This document shows, piece after piece, positions 32,941 through 43,033 of a stretch of 52,951 nucleotides of DNA. The number at the start of each line of letters is the position of its first letter. The stretch's first letter is position 1. Origin of the DNA: Streptomyces sp. RPT161 (GTDB lineage: Bacteria > Actinomycetota > Actinomycetes > Streptomycetales > Streptomycetaceae); contig NZ_JAPZVN010000033.1 of the NCBI RefSeq assembly GCF_027533845.1, forward strand, positions 1 to 52,951. Direction: 5' to 3'. The notes beneath the pieces are model-generated. The model was not told where the DNA came from. It made no database searches and saw nothing but the letters and a program-made list of their open reading frames with translations. Made by a program: the position numbers and the translations under genes.

Positions 32941-34131
32941 TCAGAACCGTACGGGCAACTCCCGTACTCCACGCAGCAAGCTGGGCCGCCACATGAGGGT
33001 GGCCGGGTCCCTGTCCAGCGCGAGCCTCGGGCACCGCTCGAAGAGCGTCCTCAGCGCGATGCCCGCTTCCAGGCGGGCGAGCGGTGCCCCGAGGCAGTGG
33101 TGGATGCCGTGGCCGAAGCCGAGATGGCCGCGGGCCGCCCCGGTGCGGCGGATGTCGAAGCGGTCCGGGTCCGGTGCCAGCCGGGGATCGCGTCCCGCCG
33201 AGGCGAGCAGTATCAACACCGCTTCCCCAGCCGGGATGACGGTACCGCCGATCTCCACCGGTTCGGCGGTGAACCGGTAGGACGTGGACTGCGCCGGTCC
33301 GTCGTACCGCAGCACCTCCTCCACCGCACCGTCGACCAGTCCCGGATCGGCGCGCAGCGCCGAGAGTTGCTCGGGGTGGCCGAGGAGTGTGAGCGCACCC
33401 GTGGAGATGAGGTTGACGGTCGTCTCGTGCCCGGCGACGAGCAGCAGGAACGCCATGCCGAGGATCTCCTCGGCGGAGAGCCGGTCACCGTCGTCGTCCA
33501 TGGCCCGTACCAGGGCGCTCAGCAGGTCGTCGTCGGGCACTCGGCGTTTGCCGTCGATGAGTTGGGCAAGATAGCCGGTCATGGCCTGGGCGGCTGCGGT
33601 CGCCGCCTCCGGGCTGCTGGGGTGGACTGTCTCGTTCGACCATCCGTGGAATGCCTCCCGGTCCTCGACGGGCACCCCCATGAGTTCGCAGATCACCGAC
33701 ATCGGCAGCGGAAGCGCGAACGCCGCCACCAGGTCGGCTCGGCCCAACGGCACCATGGCGTCCAGGAGTTCGTCGGCGATCCGCTGGACGCGCGGCCGTA
33801 GCGCCTCGATCCGCCGGGCGGTGAACTTCTTGGCGACCAGCTTGCGCAGCCGGGTGTGATGCGGCGGGTCGGTCTGCAGCATGTTGAGTCCGACGGCATA
33901 GCCGCCGTCGTCCTCCCACGTCGAGGAGTGCCGTACGTCGTTGCGCAGCCGTGGGTCGGTCAGCGCGGCCCGGACCTGCTCGTGGCCGACCACCAGCCAC
34001 ACCCCGGTGCCGTCGGGCGCCGTCACCCGGTGCACCGGGCCCCGCTCCCGCAGATGTGCGTAGAGCGGGTAGGGATCGGTGGCGAAGTCCATGCCGGGCG
34101 GGGTGAGTTGCTCCAGTGACGGCATGGTCAT
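32941..34131 (-). CDS. Cytochrome P450 (CYP105/107-like)
   Basis: The 396-residue P450 has the I-helix LLLVAGHETTVNL with the acid-alcohol pair, K-helix EEVLRYDGP (ExxR) and haem loop FGHGIHHCLGAPLARLEA with the Cys ligand. ATG at 34131 has GAAGGGA 7 bases upstream. No ferredoxin gene is adjacent. It is divergent from a TetR-type gene, and the shared intergenic region has three copies of a candidate operator, so the TetR protein probably controls it. The substrate may be a xenobiotic or secondary metabolite (inference). Confidence 0.94.
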   Translation of the reverse strand: MTMPSLEQLTPPGMDFATDPYPLYAHLRERGPVHRVTAPDGTGVWLVVGHEQVRAALTDPRLRNDVRHSSTWEDDGGYAVGLNMLQTDPPHHTRLRKLVAKKFTARRIEALRPRVQRIADELLDAMVPLGRADLVAAFALPLPMSVICELMGVPVEDREAFHGWSNETVHPSSPEAATAAAQAMTGYLAQLIDGKRRVPDDDLLSALVRAMDDDGDRLSAEEILGMAFLLLVAGHETTVNLISTGALTLLGHPEQLSALRADPGLVDGAVEEVLRYDGPAQSTSYRFTAEPVEIGGTVIPAGEAVLILLASAGRDPRLAPDPDRFDIRRTGAARGHLGFGHGIHHCLGAPLARLEAGIALRTLFERCPRLALDRDPATLMWRPSLLRGVRELPVRF

Positions 34132-34212
34132 GTTGGGATCCCTTCGTCGGCCCATGGCGTGCCCGGTGCCTCTGCGGCGCAGGTTGGAGGGGGCGTGATG
34201 TGACACACAATC

Positions 34213-34317
34213 AACCGGGGAGCACTCCGCGGATTAACCGGGGAGTGCTCCCCGCTTCCCCGTTGGTGGGAACCCTAACACCGAACCGGGGAGTGGTCCA
34301 CGGTTCCTTGTTAGGGT
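34213..34317. promoter_or_regulatory. Three direct repeats of a 20-base site, one inside a 9-base inverted repeat
   Basis: AACCGGGGAGCACTCCGCGG (34213-34232), AACCGGGGAGTGCTCCCCGC (34236-34255) and AACCGGGGAGTGGTCCACGG (34284-34303) share the core AACCGGGGAG-N2-TCC. Copy 2 contains the palindrome GGGGAG-TG-CTCCCC. Copy 3 is bracketed by ACCCTAACA (34272-34280) and TGTTAGGGT (34309-34317), a perfect inverted pair. The position between the P450 and TetR genes fits operators for the TetR regulator acting on both genes. Confidence 0.8.
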
Positions 34318-34324
34318 GCGGTCC

Positions 34325-34999
34325 ATGGGAGCGAGCGAAGACGGGACGACACCGCTGCGGCGGGACGCGCGGCGCAACCGGGAACTGCTGATCTCGGCTG
34401 CCCGGCAGATCTACGCGGAGCAGGGTCTGGACGCGCCGCTGGACGAGATCGCCCGCCGCGCCGGGGTGGGCAACGCCACCCTGTACCGTCGCTTCCCCAC
34501 CCGGGCGGCACTCATCGAGGCCGTCTTCCACGACTCGCTGACCGCGACCCTGCGCGCGGGCGAGGAGGCCCGGCGCAGCGCTGACGCCTGGAGCGGGCTC
34601 ACCGCCTACCTGGAGCACGTCTTCGCCGGGCTGGCCGCCGACCGCGGCGCCAACGACCTCATGACAACCGGGATTTCGGGGGTGCCGTCACTTGAAGCGC
34701 TGCACCAGCACAACCGGGAGACCATCGACATGCTGATCGAGCGCGCGCAGCGGCAGGGCACCATGCGCGACGACATCGCCACCGAGGACCTGCTGTTCAC
34801 CCTGGCCGCGCTCGGCAGGGTGGTACCAGCCTCGGTCGCCGTCAGTCCGGACGCCTGGCGGCGTTACCTCGCCCTGCTGCTCGACGGGTTGCGCGCCGAG
34901 GCGGCGCGCCCGCTTCCGGTACCGCCGCTCACCCCGGACGAGCTGGGCGGTGTGCTGCGCGGACTCGGGCCGCACCGGGCGTCCCGTACGACTCAATGA
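34325..34999 (+). CDS. TetR-family transcriptional regulator
   Basis: The 224-residue protein has the N-terminal HTH ELLISAARQIYAEQGLDAPLDEIARRAGVGNATLYRRFPTRAAL (about 20-65) and an all-helical ligand domain. The start is ATG at 34325; a GTG at 34316 would add three residues and no clear ribosome site precedes either, so the mRNA may be leaderless from a promoter near the TGTTAGGGT element. It is the likely repressor of the divergent P450 and of itself through the repeats at 34213-34303. Confidence 0.94.
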   Translation: MGASEDGTTPLRRDARRNRELLISAARQIYAEQGLDAPLDEIARRAGVGNATLYRRFPTRAALIEAVFHDSLTATLRAGEEARRSADAWSGLTAYLEHVFAGLAADRGANDLMTTGISGVPSLEALHQHNRETIDMLIERAQRQGTMRDDIATEDLLFTLAALGRVVPASVAVSPDAWRRYLALLLDGLRAEAARPLPVPPLTPDELGGVLRGLGPHRASRTTQ

Positions 35000-35127
35000 T
35001 GACAACCGCTCCCGCGTGGTACCGGAGTTTGACGTCACAACCCACGTACAGGTTGATCCGGCGAACTGCCCCCCGCTCATAGGTTCTTGGTCGAGACCGG
35101 TGACGGCGACCAGGAAGACAGGCACAT

Positions 35128-36147
35128 ATGTACAGCAAGGCGTTCGCTCCCGAGTACCAAGGCGTTCTGGGATCCGCTCTGTCGGTGAACTCCTCGTACG
35201 AGGAGGTGCTGGCCAAGGCGACCGAGGAGCAGCGCCGTTCGACGCTGGGGTACGCACGGGCCGGGCTCGCGGTCGCCGAGGCGAACCGGCGGCTGGGCCG
35301 GGTGGCCGACGCCGAGCGGGCCTGGCGGGACAGCTACCGTGCCGCGAGCCGTGCGGGGGACAGCGCGGCGATGGCCTGGGCGCTGTGGAGCGGCGGCACC
35401 CTGGCCCGGCAGCGCGGCAGGCTCGCGCTGGCCCGCCGCTGGCTGGCGGCCGCCGCCGAGTGCGCGGAGCGCGGCGGTGACCGGATCGCCCGCGGATACG
35501 CCCTGGCCGGCCTTGCGGAGACCGGACGCATCCAGGGTGACTACGCGGCCGTCACCGAACTGCACGAGCGGCTGCTGGCCGAGGCCCGGGCGCACGGTGA
35601 GGCCCGGCACACGGTGTGGGCGCTGGAGGGCATCGCGCAGATGCACCGCAACACCGGTTCGTATGACACCGCGTTGGCGATGTTCGAGGAGGCCGCCGAG
35701 ATCGCCGCGGCCGCCGAGGACGCCCGCGGCCATGCGTGGGCGCTGCGCGGCATAGCCGACGTGCTGTCGGTACGGGGTGAGACCGAGCGGGCGCTGGAAC
35801 TGCTCACCGAGGCCGAAGTCGTCTGCCGTGCCATGCGGTTGGAGAGCGCGCTCGCGTACAACCACAAGATGCGGGGGAACGTACTGTTCCGCGCCGGTCG
35901 GTACGAGGAGGCGCGCGAGGTCTACTCCGGCGCGCTGGAGGAGTTCCGGGCCATCGGGGAACCGCGCGGCGAGGCGTTGTCCAGGTTGGGTTTGGTCAAG
36001 TCCCGTGCGTACCTCGGCCGTTCGGCGGCGCAGACCGAGGCGGAGCTGGCGGAACTGGACGAAACGTTCCGCCGTATCGGCCTGGACCACGCCCGCTCCA
36101 TGCTTCGGCGCTTCCGCGCGGAACTGGAGGGCCAGACGGCGGCCTGA
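35128..36147 (+). CDS. Tetratricopeptide-repeat protein
   Basis: The 339-residue soluble protein is built almost wholly of TPR-like helical pairs: ARAGLAVAEANRRLGRVADAERAWRDSY, AMAWALWSGGTLARQRGRLALARRWL, HTVWALEGIAQMHRNTGSYDTALAMFEEA and YNHKMRGNVLFRAGRYEEAREVYSGAL. It has no enzymatic or DNA-binding domain. GGAAGACAGG precedes the ATG. Such proteins act as scaffolds, sometimes in natural-product gene clusters. Its partner is unknown, and it stands alone between a TetR gene and the convergent parvulin-like gene. Confidence 0.88.
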   Translation: MYSKAFAPEYQGVLGSALSVNSSYEEVLAKATEEQRRSTLGYARAGLAVAEANRRLGRVADAERAWRDSYRAASRAGDSAAMAWALWSGGTLARQRGRLALARRWLAAAAECAERGGDRIARGYALAGLAETGRIQGDYAAVTELHERLLAEARAHGEARHTVWALEGIAQMHRNTGSYDTALAMFEEAAEIAAAAEDARGHAWALRGIADVLSVRGETERALELLTEAEVVCRAMRLESALAYNHKMRGNVLFRAGRYEEAREVYSGALEEFRAIGEPRGEALSRLGLVKSRAYLGRSAAQTEAELAELDETFRRIGLDHARSMLRRFRAELEGQTAA

Positions 36148-36318
36148 GGGTTCCGGTTGGGAACGAGCGGACGGACGCCGAGGTTGTGGCATCGTGCGAA
36201 CGCGGGAAGCCGCCGTGCCGGGGCCTGGGTGCGTGCCCCCGAAAGGCAATCCGCCGCGACGCCCAGCAACCACCATGGCGGAGACCGGCGGTGCCAACCA
36301 CCGCACGCCGAAAGGGCC

Positions 36319-37059
36319 TCAATGCCGGTGCACCGCGTCCGGGAGGCTCGGGTCGCCCGGGTGTTCGTAGCCGGGCGACAGATGGATGAGCGCGGCTCGG
36401 CGACCGGCGAGCCAGTCGTCGAACGCCTGCCCGCGCGCGGCGGAGAGCAGGTCGTCGTGGATGGATTCGCGTACCGCGTCGTAGGGGAGTACCGCACCCT
36501 GCTCGACGCCGTCGAGGACGGCGACATGCCAGCCGAAGACCGTCCGCACCGGGCCGATCCACGCCCCCGGCGCCGCGCCGAACACCGCGTCCTCGAAGGG
36601 GCCGCTGAGCTGCCCCCGAGTCAGCGTCTCGGGAGCGCCGAGGTCGCCGCGGCGTACGGCGGCGGCCTGCGCCCGGGTGTTGTGGACCGCCTGCCGCACG
36701 GTACGCCGCTCGGGGCGGGCCCACAGATCGAGGTTGTCCCGGTAGTACCGGAACAGTTCCGCCTCGCTGACCATCACGTCCGCGGTGACCCGGTCGAACA
36801 GGGCCCGGGCGGCCCGGTCGAGCGCCGGATGCGAGCCGTCATAGGACGGGACGCTGTGTCCGGCCTCATGCAGCAACAGCGCCTCGGAAGCCAGTAGTTG
36901 GGCGACCCAGCGGCGCAGTCGCACCCCCGCCGGCGTGCCGTCCTTCGGCAGCCGTGGGCCCAGTGGCCCGTTCCGGATGGCGGCCAGCCGCTCGTCCAGC
37001 TCGACGGTGGTGATCACGCTTCCGCCCACCCGGGCGACGACCTGTCCGGCGGCGCTCAT
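36319..37059 (-). CDS. Parvulin-type (PpiC) peptidyl-prolyl isomerase-like protein
   Basis: The 246-residue protein has the SurA/PrsA-like arrangement: an N-terminal helical part (VARVGGSVITTVELDERL, RRWVAQLLASEALLLHEAG, VMVSEAELFRYYRDNLDLW) and a PpiC-like domain (about 130-210: RRTVRQAVHNTRAQAAAV, LSGPFEDAVFGAAPGAWIGPVRTVFGWHVAVLD). There is no signal peptide. The ATG overlaps by four bases the stop of the giant mannosidase gene, so translation is coupled. It may assist folding of that Tat substrate before export (inference). Confidence 0.85.
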   Translation of the reverse strand: MSAAGQVVARVGGSVITTVELDERLAAIRNGPLGPRLPKDGTPAGVRLRRWVAQLLASEALLLHEAGHSVPSYDGSHPALDRAARALFDRVTADVMVSEAELFRYYRDNLDLWARPERRTVRQAVHNTRAQAAAVRRGDLGAPETLTRGQLSGPFEDAVFGAAPGAWIGPVRTVFGWHVAVLDGVEQGAVLPYDAVRESIHDDLLSAARGQAFDDWLAGRRAALIHLSPGYEHPGDPSLPDAVHRH

Positions 37060-40000
37060 GACGGACTCGCCGCAGTGTGGCCCTCGTCGCTGTCCACGCT
37101 CTGCCGGGGCGCGGGAGCCTGCGCGGAGGAACTGATGATGATGGACGCGGTCGGGGTGTAGATCAGCCGCCCGAAGTACATCAGCTTCACCAGCGCCCAC
37201 CAGTTGCCCGGTCGGGCGCCACCCGGAGCGTTGATCTCGAAGGCGACCGCGCTCTCGCCGCCCGCCGGAACCGAGAACGGCTGGCTCCACGGCCCGCTGA
37301 TCGGCCAGATCGCGTAGGGGGTGATCAGCTGGGCCTCGCCGTGGATGGACGAGCGCGCGGTGTTGCGCAGCGTCACGGACAAGTGGCCGGTCTGTCCGGG
37401 GGACACCACGATGTCCTGGACCGCCAGGGCCGCGTCCAACTCCGTGGTCGGCGCCCGCTGTTCGGGACGTTCGGGCACGACCAGCCGCGCCTTGCGGGTG
37501 ATCTTGTCGATGGACAGCGCCAACGCCCGTTCGAAGGTGGACTCCACCAGCTGCTCGGTCGGATCCGAGCCGGGCAGCACGGTCCGGGCCGGGGCGGTGG
37601 TGGCCCGCGCGGCGGGCACATGGTCCACGGTCACCACGTCCTCGTGGATCTGGCCGCGCCCGTCTGCGGTGCGGACGGCCACGAAGTACCGCCCGCTGGG
37701 GCCGTTGGGCTGGACGCGCACGGTGTACCGCAGATGCGCGCCGGGGGAGAGCGCGTACATGCGGTTCGGCGGGCTGGCCGTCCAGCCGTCCGGGACGATC
37801 ACCTCGACCATCCCCGCGACCTGCTCGCGGGTGTGCGAGGAGGCGACGGTGACCGTGAGGTCGTAAGGGCCGTGTCCGGTGACGGCGGTCGGCTCGGCCT
37901 CGATCGAGGCCATCCGGTAACCCATCGACGCGGCGCCCTTGTTGTGCCGCCAGTACCGCGCGAAGACCGGTTGGGTGGGCTCCGCGCTCGGCGCCAGCTC
38001 CGGCCGCGTGGCGCCCGGCACCCCACGTGGATGCCCGGCGGGCTCGCGCGGGGTGGCCACCATGGTGCGGATCTCGAACGCGCCGAGCTCGGTGGTGATT
38101 CCGCCCTCCGCCCCCGCGATCGAACGGGCCTCCTGCTCAAGGGGATTGACGTTGGCCGGGAAGTCCAGCGGGCGGAAGAACCGGAACCGGGCGGTGGTCG
38201 GCCGCCCGGTCGACTCGTACGCCCGCAGCACGACCCCGGCGGACGGGTCCACTTCCGTACCGGCCATCGACGCCATCGGGTTGCCGTGCGGCTTGAGCGC
38301 GGTGACCACCACGCCGTCGCCCTCGGCGGCCAGGAACTCGGCGGCGGCGCCCAGTTGGCCGCGGTGCACGCTCTCCTGCCGGGTGCTGAAGGGGTTGTTG
38401 TAGGCGTGGCCGCGTCGCGCCAGACCGGCGTCGCGCCAGTCGCCGCGGTGGCCGACCAGCGCGTACGAGAAGGTGTGGCTCCAGTGGTTGGTCTCGAAGT
38501 TCGCCCCGTCCGGCAGGGTGCGCCGTGGCGGGTCGATCCAGGTGCCGGACGGCCAGCCGGTGGAGGACCGCAGGATGCCCAGGTAGATGTCGCCGGAGTT
38601 GTCGATGGTGAAGCCCGGCAGGCCCCGGTTGAGCACGGCGAAGCCGTACGGCTCGACCCGACCGGTGGTGCCGTCGAGTTCGGCGGGCTGCACCACGTCG
38701 ATCCTCGGCGCGCGGCGCAGTTCGGCGGCGAGGCCGTGCAGCGCGGTACGGGTGTCGGCCGGGGTGCGCCCGGCGACCACCAGGACCGGCAGGGTGCGCG
38801 GGCCGCGTAGGTCGGCGCGCGGCTGCCACGCCTCGGCCAGCGGCTTGTCGGCCGGTACCCACACCCGTGCGGTACGGCCCCGGGCGAGCTGCCGGTCGAG
38901 TTCGGCCCGGTACCCGGGCGGGGCCGCGGCCAGTACCGCCGCGGTGAAGTCGTTCTCGGCCGGCCCGCCGACGCTGACCCGCACGTCGGGCAGGTTGGAG
39001 TCCACGTCCAGGCTGCCGTAGCGCGAGCCGTCGTGGGTGGAGGTGGTGGCGGTGACACCGGTGGCCACCAGCGCGGTGACCGCGTCCCGCGCCGCCCGCG
39101 CGTAGTCGGTGATGTCGGGCACGACGACCTCGGCGACGCTCACCGCCCGCGCGGCCCGCACCGTGTCGCCGCCCGCCGTGTTCACCAGCGCGACGACCAG
39201 CGTCGCGCCCAGCTCGACCCAGTTGTAGGCGGGGTACTCCAGGGTCCACTTCGCGTCCGCGTAGTCGACGTTGGGGAACCCGAAGCCCCGTCCCACCACC
39301 GCGTCGCCCACCTCGGAGACCGGCATGCCGCCCTCGACGGCGGGCTGGAAGCGCACCCGCATCAGGCGGTTGGTGCCGGTGAAGCCGTCGATGCGGGTGG
39401 TCAGATCGACCCGGTCGACGCCGTCCCAGAGGGTGATCTCCTGTGCGTAGCGGCACAGTTCGAAGTCGGCGGAGACGGTGATGCGCTGCCCGACGGGGGA
39501 GTGCTCCACGCTGACGGTCGCCGGATAGGCCGAACTCGCCGCGACCGGGCCGCCCTTGGGAACCGTCACCCACGGTCCGCCGGACGGGGCGCCGGGGCCG
39601 TCCTCGTACTCGTCGTACGCCAGCAGCTCGTTGGCGAGGCCGCCGGGCCGCAGCATCTGCTTGGCCGCCTTCTTGTCGTACAACGAGGTGATGGCACCCC
39701 CGCGTTCGTAGTCGACGGTCAGCCGGTAGTACTCGTTCTCGATCGTCAGGCCGTCCGACTTCGCCCAGGTCGGCCCGTCCAGCGGGGCGTTGGCGGGGAT
39801 GACGTGGTACGTGGCGTAGCCGGTGGCCGGAACGTCATGCGCGACGAACGCCAGCGTCACCGAGTCGAGGGTGCCGTCGGGATGCCGGGTGAGGTGGTCC
39901 ACCTGGACGGGCACGCTCTTGCCGGTGGAGTCCAGTAGGGCGATGCCGACCGGACCGGGCGCGGGGAACTCCACGGTGGCCCGGGCGGCGTCGGTGCGCG

Positions 40001-42251
40001 GCCAGGACATCGCGTTGAACACCAGCACCGGTGTGCCGGGCCCCGAGGTGTCCGCGTGCGCGGCGATCAGCGCCTGGGCGCCGTCCAGCGCGGTCCGGCC
40101 CAGCTCCAGCGCCTCCCGCCAGCCGCCCAGCAGGTCCAGGTAGACCTGGTCGCACTCGGAACCGGTGATCGCGTCATGGTGGGCGCCGAAGCAGAGCTGT
40201 CGCCACGCCTTGTCCATCGCCTCCACGGGATAGCGGGCACCGAGCAGGGCCGCGACGGTGGCGAACCGTTCCGCCGCGAGCAGGGTGTTCTCCGCCTGCC
40301 GTTGTGCCTGCTTGGTGTCGATGAACGAGATGTCCTTGCCGGTGAAGATGGGGTTCATGTCCCGGGTCTGGGGGGACAGCGCCACCTTGTCCCGGGCCAG
40401 GTCCCGGCGCACCGCGTCGAAGAACTCGCTGGGCACCGCGGTGACGAACTTGGGCCAGACGTACTTGTCGGCCCAGGAGCGGTGGATGCGGGTCACCCAG
40501 CGGTTCGGCGGCGAGTAGTCGGTGCCCACCGGCAGCAGGCAGTTCTTGGTGGCGGCGACCGACTTCAGGTCGCGGAACAGCTCGTAGGTGGCGGCCTCGG
40601 CGGTCGGCAGGTCCTTGGCGGTGTCCATCCACCAGCCCGCCGAATAGTGGTTGGGCATGTAACTGGTGAGCAGCGCCCTGCCGCTGGGAGCGATCCAGTC
40701 GAACTCGCTGCGGAACTGCATCCGCCGGTTGTCCCCCACACAGCTCTTGGGCCCCCACTCGTGGTGCGGTCCGCGCGCCCAGGAGCTTGAGGTCAGACCG
40801 GCGTCCGCCATGATGCCGGGGAACTGCGGGTCGTGCCCGAACACGTCCAACTGCCAGGTACTGCGCGGCGTTCCGCCCAGTACGTCGCGCTGGTATCCCA
40901 CGCCGTACACCGCGCTGCGGATGGTCAGTTCCATGCTGGTGAGGTTGGTGTTCGGCTCGTTGTACAGTCCGCCGACGAACTCCAGTCGTCCCTCGCGCAG
41001 CAGTTGCCGCACGTAGTCGCGGTCCTCGGGGCAGGTGTCCCAGAACGGCTTTAGGTAGTCCAGCTCGGCCAGTACGAACTTGTAGTCCGGGTCCCGCCGC
41101 GCCATGTCCAGATGCGCCTGGACCAGGGTCAGGCCGGGACGCTGGAAGCCGGAGTTCTCCCATGACTCGGTGTAGGCGCCCTGGGTGTTCCACCAGACCG
41201 GGTCGTAGTGGTAGTGCGAGACCATGTACATCGTCCAGCCGGGTTCGGCGGCGGTGATCCGTACCGACTGGACGTCCCGGACGTCCGCGGTGCGCGCCTC
41301 GACGCGGGCCCGGTGCACCGTGCCCTCGGTCTGCGGTGCGGCGTAGACGACGCCGACCTCGATGGTGTCCTGGTGGCCGGGCGGCAGGTCCGTGATGGTG
41401 GCCGGGTCCGGGACGCCGATGCCGTCCCCGGTCAGGCTGATGGTCGCCGGGGAGTCGGAAGTCAGTGGCCGGGCGCCGATGTTGGCGACGGTGACGTGCA
41501 CCAGTTGGCGAGGTGCCTTCTCTGTGCCCGTGAACAGTTCCGTCGACGCCACCGAGGTGACCTTCACCGCCGCCGCGTCCACCGCCGGTTGTGCGCTGAC
41601 CGCGATCAGCTTCAACGCGGGGGCCTCCGGCAAGGTCAGGCTGACCGCCTGCCGTGCCGGGTCGAACGGCACCACCTGGAGGAACAGCCGCACCCGCGGC
41701 CCCGCGTCGCCCGCCGGCCGGTGCCGGTGCGTGGTCTCCACGGCCACCGCCTCCAGGAACTGGGGCAGATGCGCCCAGTCGGTGAACCGCAGCGGTACCG
41801 ACTCGCTGCCACCGTCCGCGTAGCGGACCAGCGCCTCCTTGCTGACCGAACCGCCGGAGGCGGCGCCGATCAGGTACAGCATGGAGTGGCGGCCCTCCGG
41901 CACGTCGAGCGTCTGGCCCGACGCGGCCAGGAAGCTCTTCTCACCCGGCTCGTACGTCGGGAACACGAACGGCAGCCCGGCGACCCTGGTGTGACCGGAG
42001 GGCAGTTCCTCGGCCGGGAAGGCCCAGCCGTGACCGTCGAAGTCCCCGGTCGAACGGTCGGAGTCGTACGACGCGCCCTCCAGGTCGTAGGGCAGTGGCA
42101 GCGGCACCGCCTCGGGCACCGTCACCCCGGCCCGCGCAGCGGCGGTCGTGCCGCCGTCCATACCCACCGCGGCCGCTGACGCCACCGCCAGCGACGCCAA
42201 GAACCTGCGGCGGCTCACATTCGCCGCGCGCTCCTCAGGCAGCCCAGACAC
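37056..42251 (-). CDS. Giant Tat-exported GH38 alpha-mannosidase-like glycosidase
   Basis: The protein is 1731 residues, well above the roughly 1000 of common GH38 enzymes. The N-terminus has a twin-arginine signal ([18 protein letters not shown], residues 13-30). Residues about 235-330 look like an Ig-like NEW3 domain. The GH38 catalytic part starts with [10 protein letters not shown] (His348 and Asp350, zinc ligands) and has the nucleophile Asp469 in [14 protein letters not shown]. Beta-sandwich domains follow, and a further NEW3-like segment near the C-terminus ([19 protein letters not shown]). The enzyme should act outside the cell on alpha-mannosyl glycans and needs zinc. The GTG start at 42251 has AAGAGG upstream. 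The gene is coupled to the parvulin-like gene and diverges from a Zur-box-controlled ribosomal pair. Confidence 0.93.
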   Translation of the reverse strand: MSGLPEERAANVSRRRFLASLAVASAAAVGMDGGTTAAARAGVTVPEAVPLPLPYDLEGASYDSDRSTGDFDGHGWAFPAEELPSGHTRVAGLPFVFPTYEPGEKSFLAASGQTLDVPEGRHSMLYLIGAASGGSVSKEALVRYADGGSESVPLRFTDWAHLPQFLEAVAVETTHRHRPAGDAGPRVRLFLQVVPFDPARQAVSLTLPEAPALKLIAVSAQPAVDAAAVKVTSVASTELFTGTEKAPRQLVHVTVANIGARPLTSDSPATISLTGDGIGVPDPATITDLPPGHQDTIEVGVVYAAPQTEGTVHRARVEARTADVRDVQSVRITAAEPGWTMYMVSHYHYDPVWWNTQGAYTESWENSGFQRPGLTLVQAHLDMARRDPDYKFVLAELDYLKPFWDTCPEDRDYVRQLLREGRLEFVGGLYNEPNTNLTSMELTIRSAVYGVGYQRDVLGGTPRSTWQLDVFGHDPQFPGIMADAGLTSSSWARGPHHEWGPKSCVGDNRRMQFRSEFDWIAPSGRALLTSYMPNHYSAGWWMDTAKDLPTAEAATYELFRDLKSVAATKNCLLPVGTDYSPPNRWVTRIHRSWADKYVWPKFVTAVPSEFFDAVRRDLARDKVALSPQTRDMNPIFTGKDISFIDTKQAQRQAENTLLAAERFATVAALLGARYPVEAMDKAWRQLCFGAHHDAITGSECDQVYLDLLGGWREALELGRTALDGAQALIAAHADTSGPGTPVLVFNAMSWPRTDAARATVEFPAPGPVGIALLDSTGKSVPVQVDHLTRHPDGTLDSVTLAFVAHDVPATGYATYHVIPANAPLDGPTWAKSDGLTIENEYYRLTVDYERGGAITSLYDKKAAKQMLRPGGLANELLAYDEYEDGPGAPSGGPWVTVPKGGPVAASSAYPATVSVEHSPVGQRITVSADFELCRYAQEITLWDGVDRVDLTTRIDGFTGTNRLMRVRFQPAVEGGMPVSEVGDAVVGRGFGFPNVDYADAKWTLEYPAYNWVELGATLVVALVNTAGGDTVRAARAVSVAEVVVPDITDYARAARDAVTALVATGVTATTSTHDGSRYGSLDVDSNLPDVRVSVGGPAENDFTAAVLAAAPPGYRAELDRQLARGRTARVWVPADKPLAEAWQPRADLRGPRTLPVLVVAGRTPADTRTALHGLAAELRRAPRIDVVQPAELDGTTGRVEPYGFAVLNRGLPGFTIDNSGDIYLGILRSSTGWPSGTWIDPPRRTLPDGANFETNHWSHTFSYALVGHRGDWRDAGLARRGHAYNNPFSTRQESVHRGQLGAAAEFLAAEGDGVVVTALKPHGNPMASMAGTEVDPSAGVVLRAYESTGRPTTARFRFFRPLDFPANVNPLEQEARSIAGAEGGITTELGAFEIRTMVATPREPAGHPRGVPGATRPELAPSAEPTQPVFARYWRHNKGAASMGYRMASIEAEPTAVTGHGPYDLTVTVASSHTREQVAGMVEVIVPDGWTASPPNRMYALSPGAHLRYTVRVQPNGPSGRYFVAVRTADGRGQIHEDVVTVDHVPAARATTAPARTVLPGSDPTEQLVESTFERALALSIDKITRKARLVVPERPEQRAPTTELDAALAVQDIVVSPGQTGHLSVTLRNTARSSIHGEAQLITPYAIWPISGPWSQPFSVPAGGESAVAFEINAPGGARPGNWWALVKLMYFGRLIYTPTASIIISSSAQAPAPRQSVDSDEGHTAASPS

Positions 42252-42419
42252 GGCACCTCTTCCACGGTCGACGTCTGTCCACGGCGGTCGGGCCGCCGGT
42301 CTCCCGCCAAAGATGCCAGGACAAACCTGTAAAGATCACCACAAACATGGACTTACCGATCAACTATGCAAATACGACCGGGCCGCCGGTCGTGCGGGGC
42401 GGTGAGTCGGATGGCGCAT

Positions 42420-42441
42420 TGAGAATTGGTTTTCATTTTCA
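42420..42441. promoter_or_regulatory. Candidate Zur (zinc uptake regulator) box
   Basis: TGAGAATTGGTTTTCA (42420-42435) is a nearly symmetrical element, and the overlapping minus-strand reading TGAAAATGAAAACCA (42441-42427) matches most of the actinobacterial Zur consensus TGAAAATGATTTTCA. It lies 51-72 bases before the rpmB start, in an AT-rich island. Zur control of zinc-free L28/S14 paralogues is established in Streptomyces, which supports the call. Confidence 0.75.
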
Positions 42442-42491
42442 TAAAGCGATACGGTGGGGAGTCGAGCACCATCCACCAGCGAAAGGGAGCC

Positions 42492-42728
42492 ATGTCCGCG
42501 CACTGCCAACTCACCGGCCGCCAGCCGGGGTTCGGCCACAACATCTCGCACTCGCACCGGCGCACCAAGCGGCGCTTCGACCCCAACGTGCAGCGCAAGC
42601 GGTACTGGCTGCCGAGCGAGGGGCGGTACGTACGGCTGACGCTGAGCACCAAGGGGATCAAGACCGTGGACGTCATCGGGATCGAGGCCGCGGTGACCCG
42701 CATCCGGGCGAGGGGAGAGAAGGTCTGA
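42492..42728 (+). CDS. rpmB: 50S ribosomal protein L28, zinc-independent (C-minus) paralogue
   Basis: The 78-residue protein has the L28 signature [27 protein letters not shown]. It has only one Cys (Cys5) and lacks the CxxC zinc-ribbon pairs of the housekeeping form, which marks the paralogue that replaces the zinc form under zinc shortage. GAAAGGGAGC is the ribosome site. The stop overlaps the next start (TGATG), so it is co-translated with rpsN. Confidence 0.95.
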   Translation: MSAHCQLTGRQPGFGHNISHSHRRTKRRFDPNVQRKRYWLPSEGRYVRLTLSTKGIKTVDVIGIEAAVTRIRARGEKV

Positions 42729-43033
42729 TGGCGAAGAAGAGCAAGATCGCAAAGAACGAGAAGCGGCAGGAGATCGTCGCGCGGTACGCGCAGCGACGGG
42801 CCGAGCTGAAGGAGATCATCGCGAGTCCGCAGTCCTCGGACGAGGAACGGCTCGCCGCCCAGCGTGAGTTGCGGCGTCAGCCGCGCGATGCGAGCGCCAC
42901 CCGGGTCCGGAACCGGGATTCGGTCGACGGCCGCCCGCGCGGCCACTTCCGCGCGTTCGGGCTCTCCCGCATCCGACTGCGGGAGATGGCCCATGCGGGG
43001 GAGCTGCCGGGGGTGACCAAGAGCAGCTGGTAG
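42728..43033 (+). CDS. rpsN: 30S ribosomal protein S14, zinc-independent long paralogue
   Basis: The protein is 101 residues (the zinc-binding form is about 61). The pattern is [31 protein letters not shown], then [43 protein letters not shown], with no Cys. It is co-translated with rpmB. The C-minus L33 and S18 genes that usually accompany this pair in Streptomyces were not found before or after it. Confidence 0.96.
   Translation: MAKKSKIAKNEKRQEIVARYAQRRAELKEIIASPQSSDEERLAAQRELRRQPRDASATRVRNRDSVDGRPRGHFRAFGLSRIRLREMAHAGELPGVTKSSW

Noticed and set aside
31224-32972. 582-codon minus-strand frame opposite glutamate decarboxylase
   Set aside because: It is a shadow of a clearly conserved PLP enzyme.
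37077-38810. 577-codon plus-strand frame within the mannosidase gene
   Set aside because: It is antisense to a continuous 1731-residue protein; no family seen.
42095-42727. Upstream extension of the S14 frame
   Set aside because: It overlaps the mannosidase start and rpmB. S14 proteins start MAKKSK, which is at 42728.
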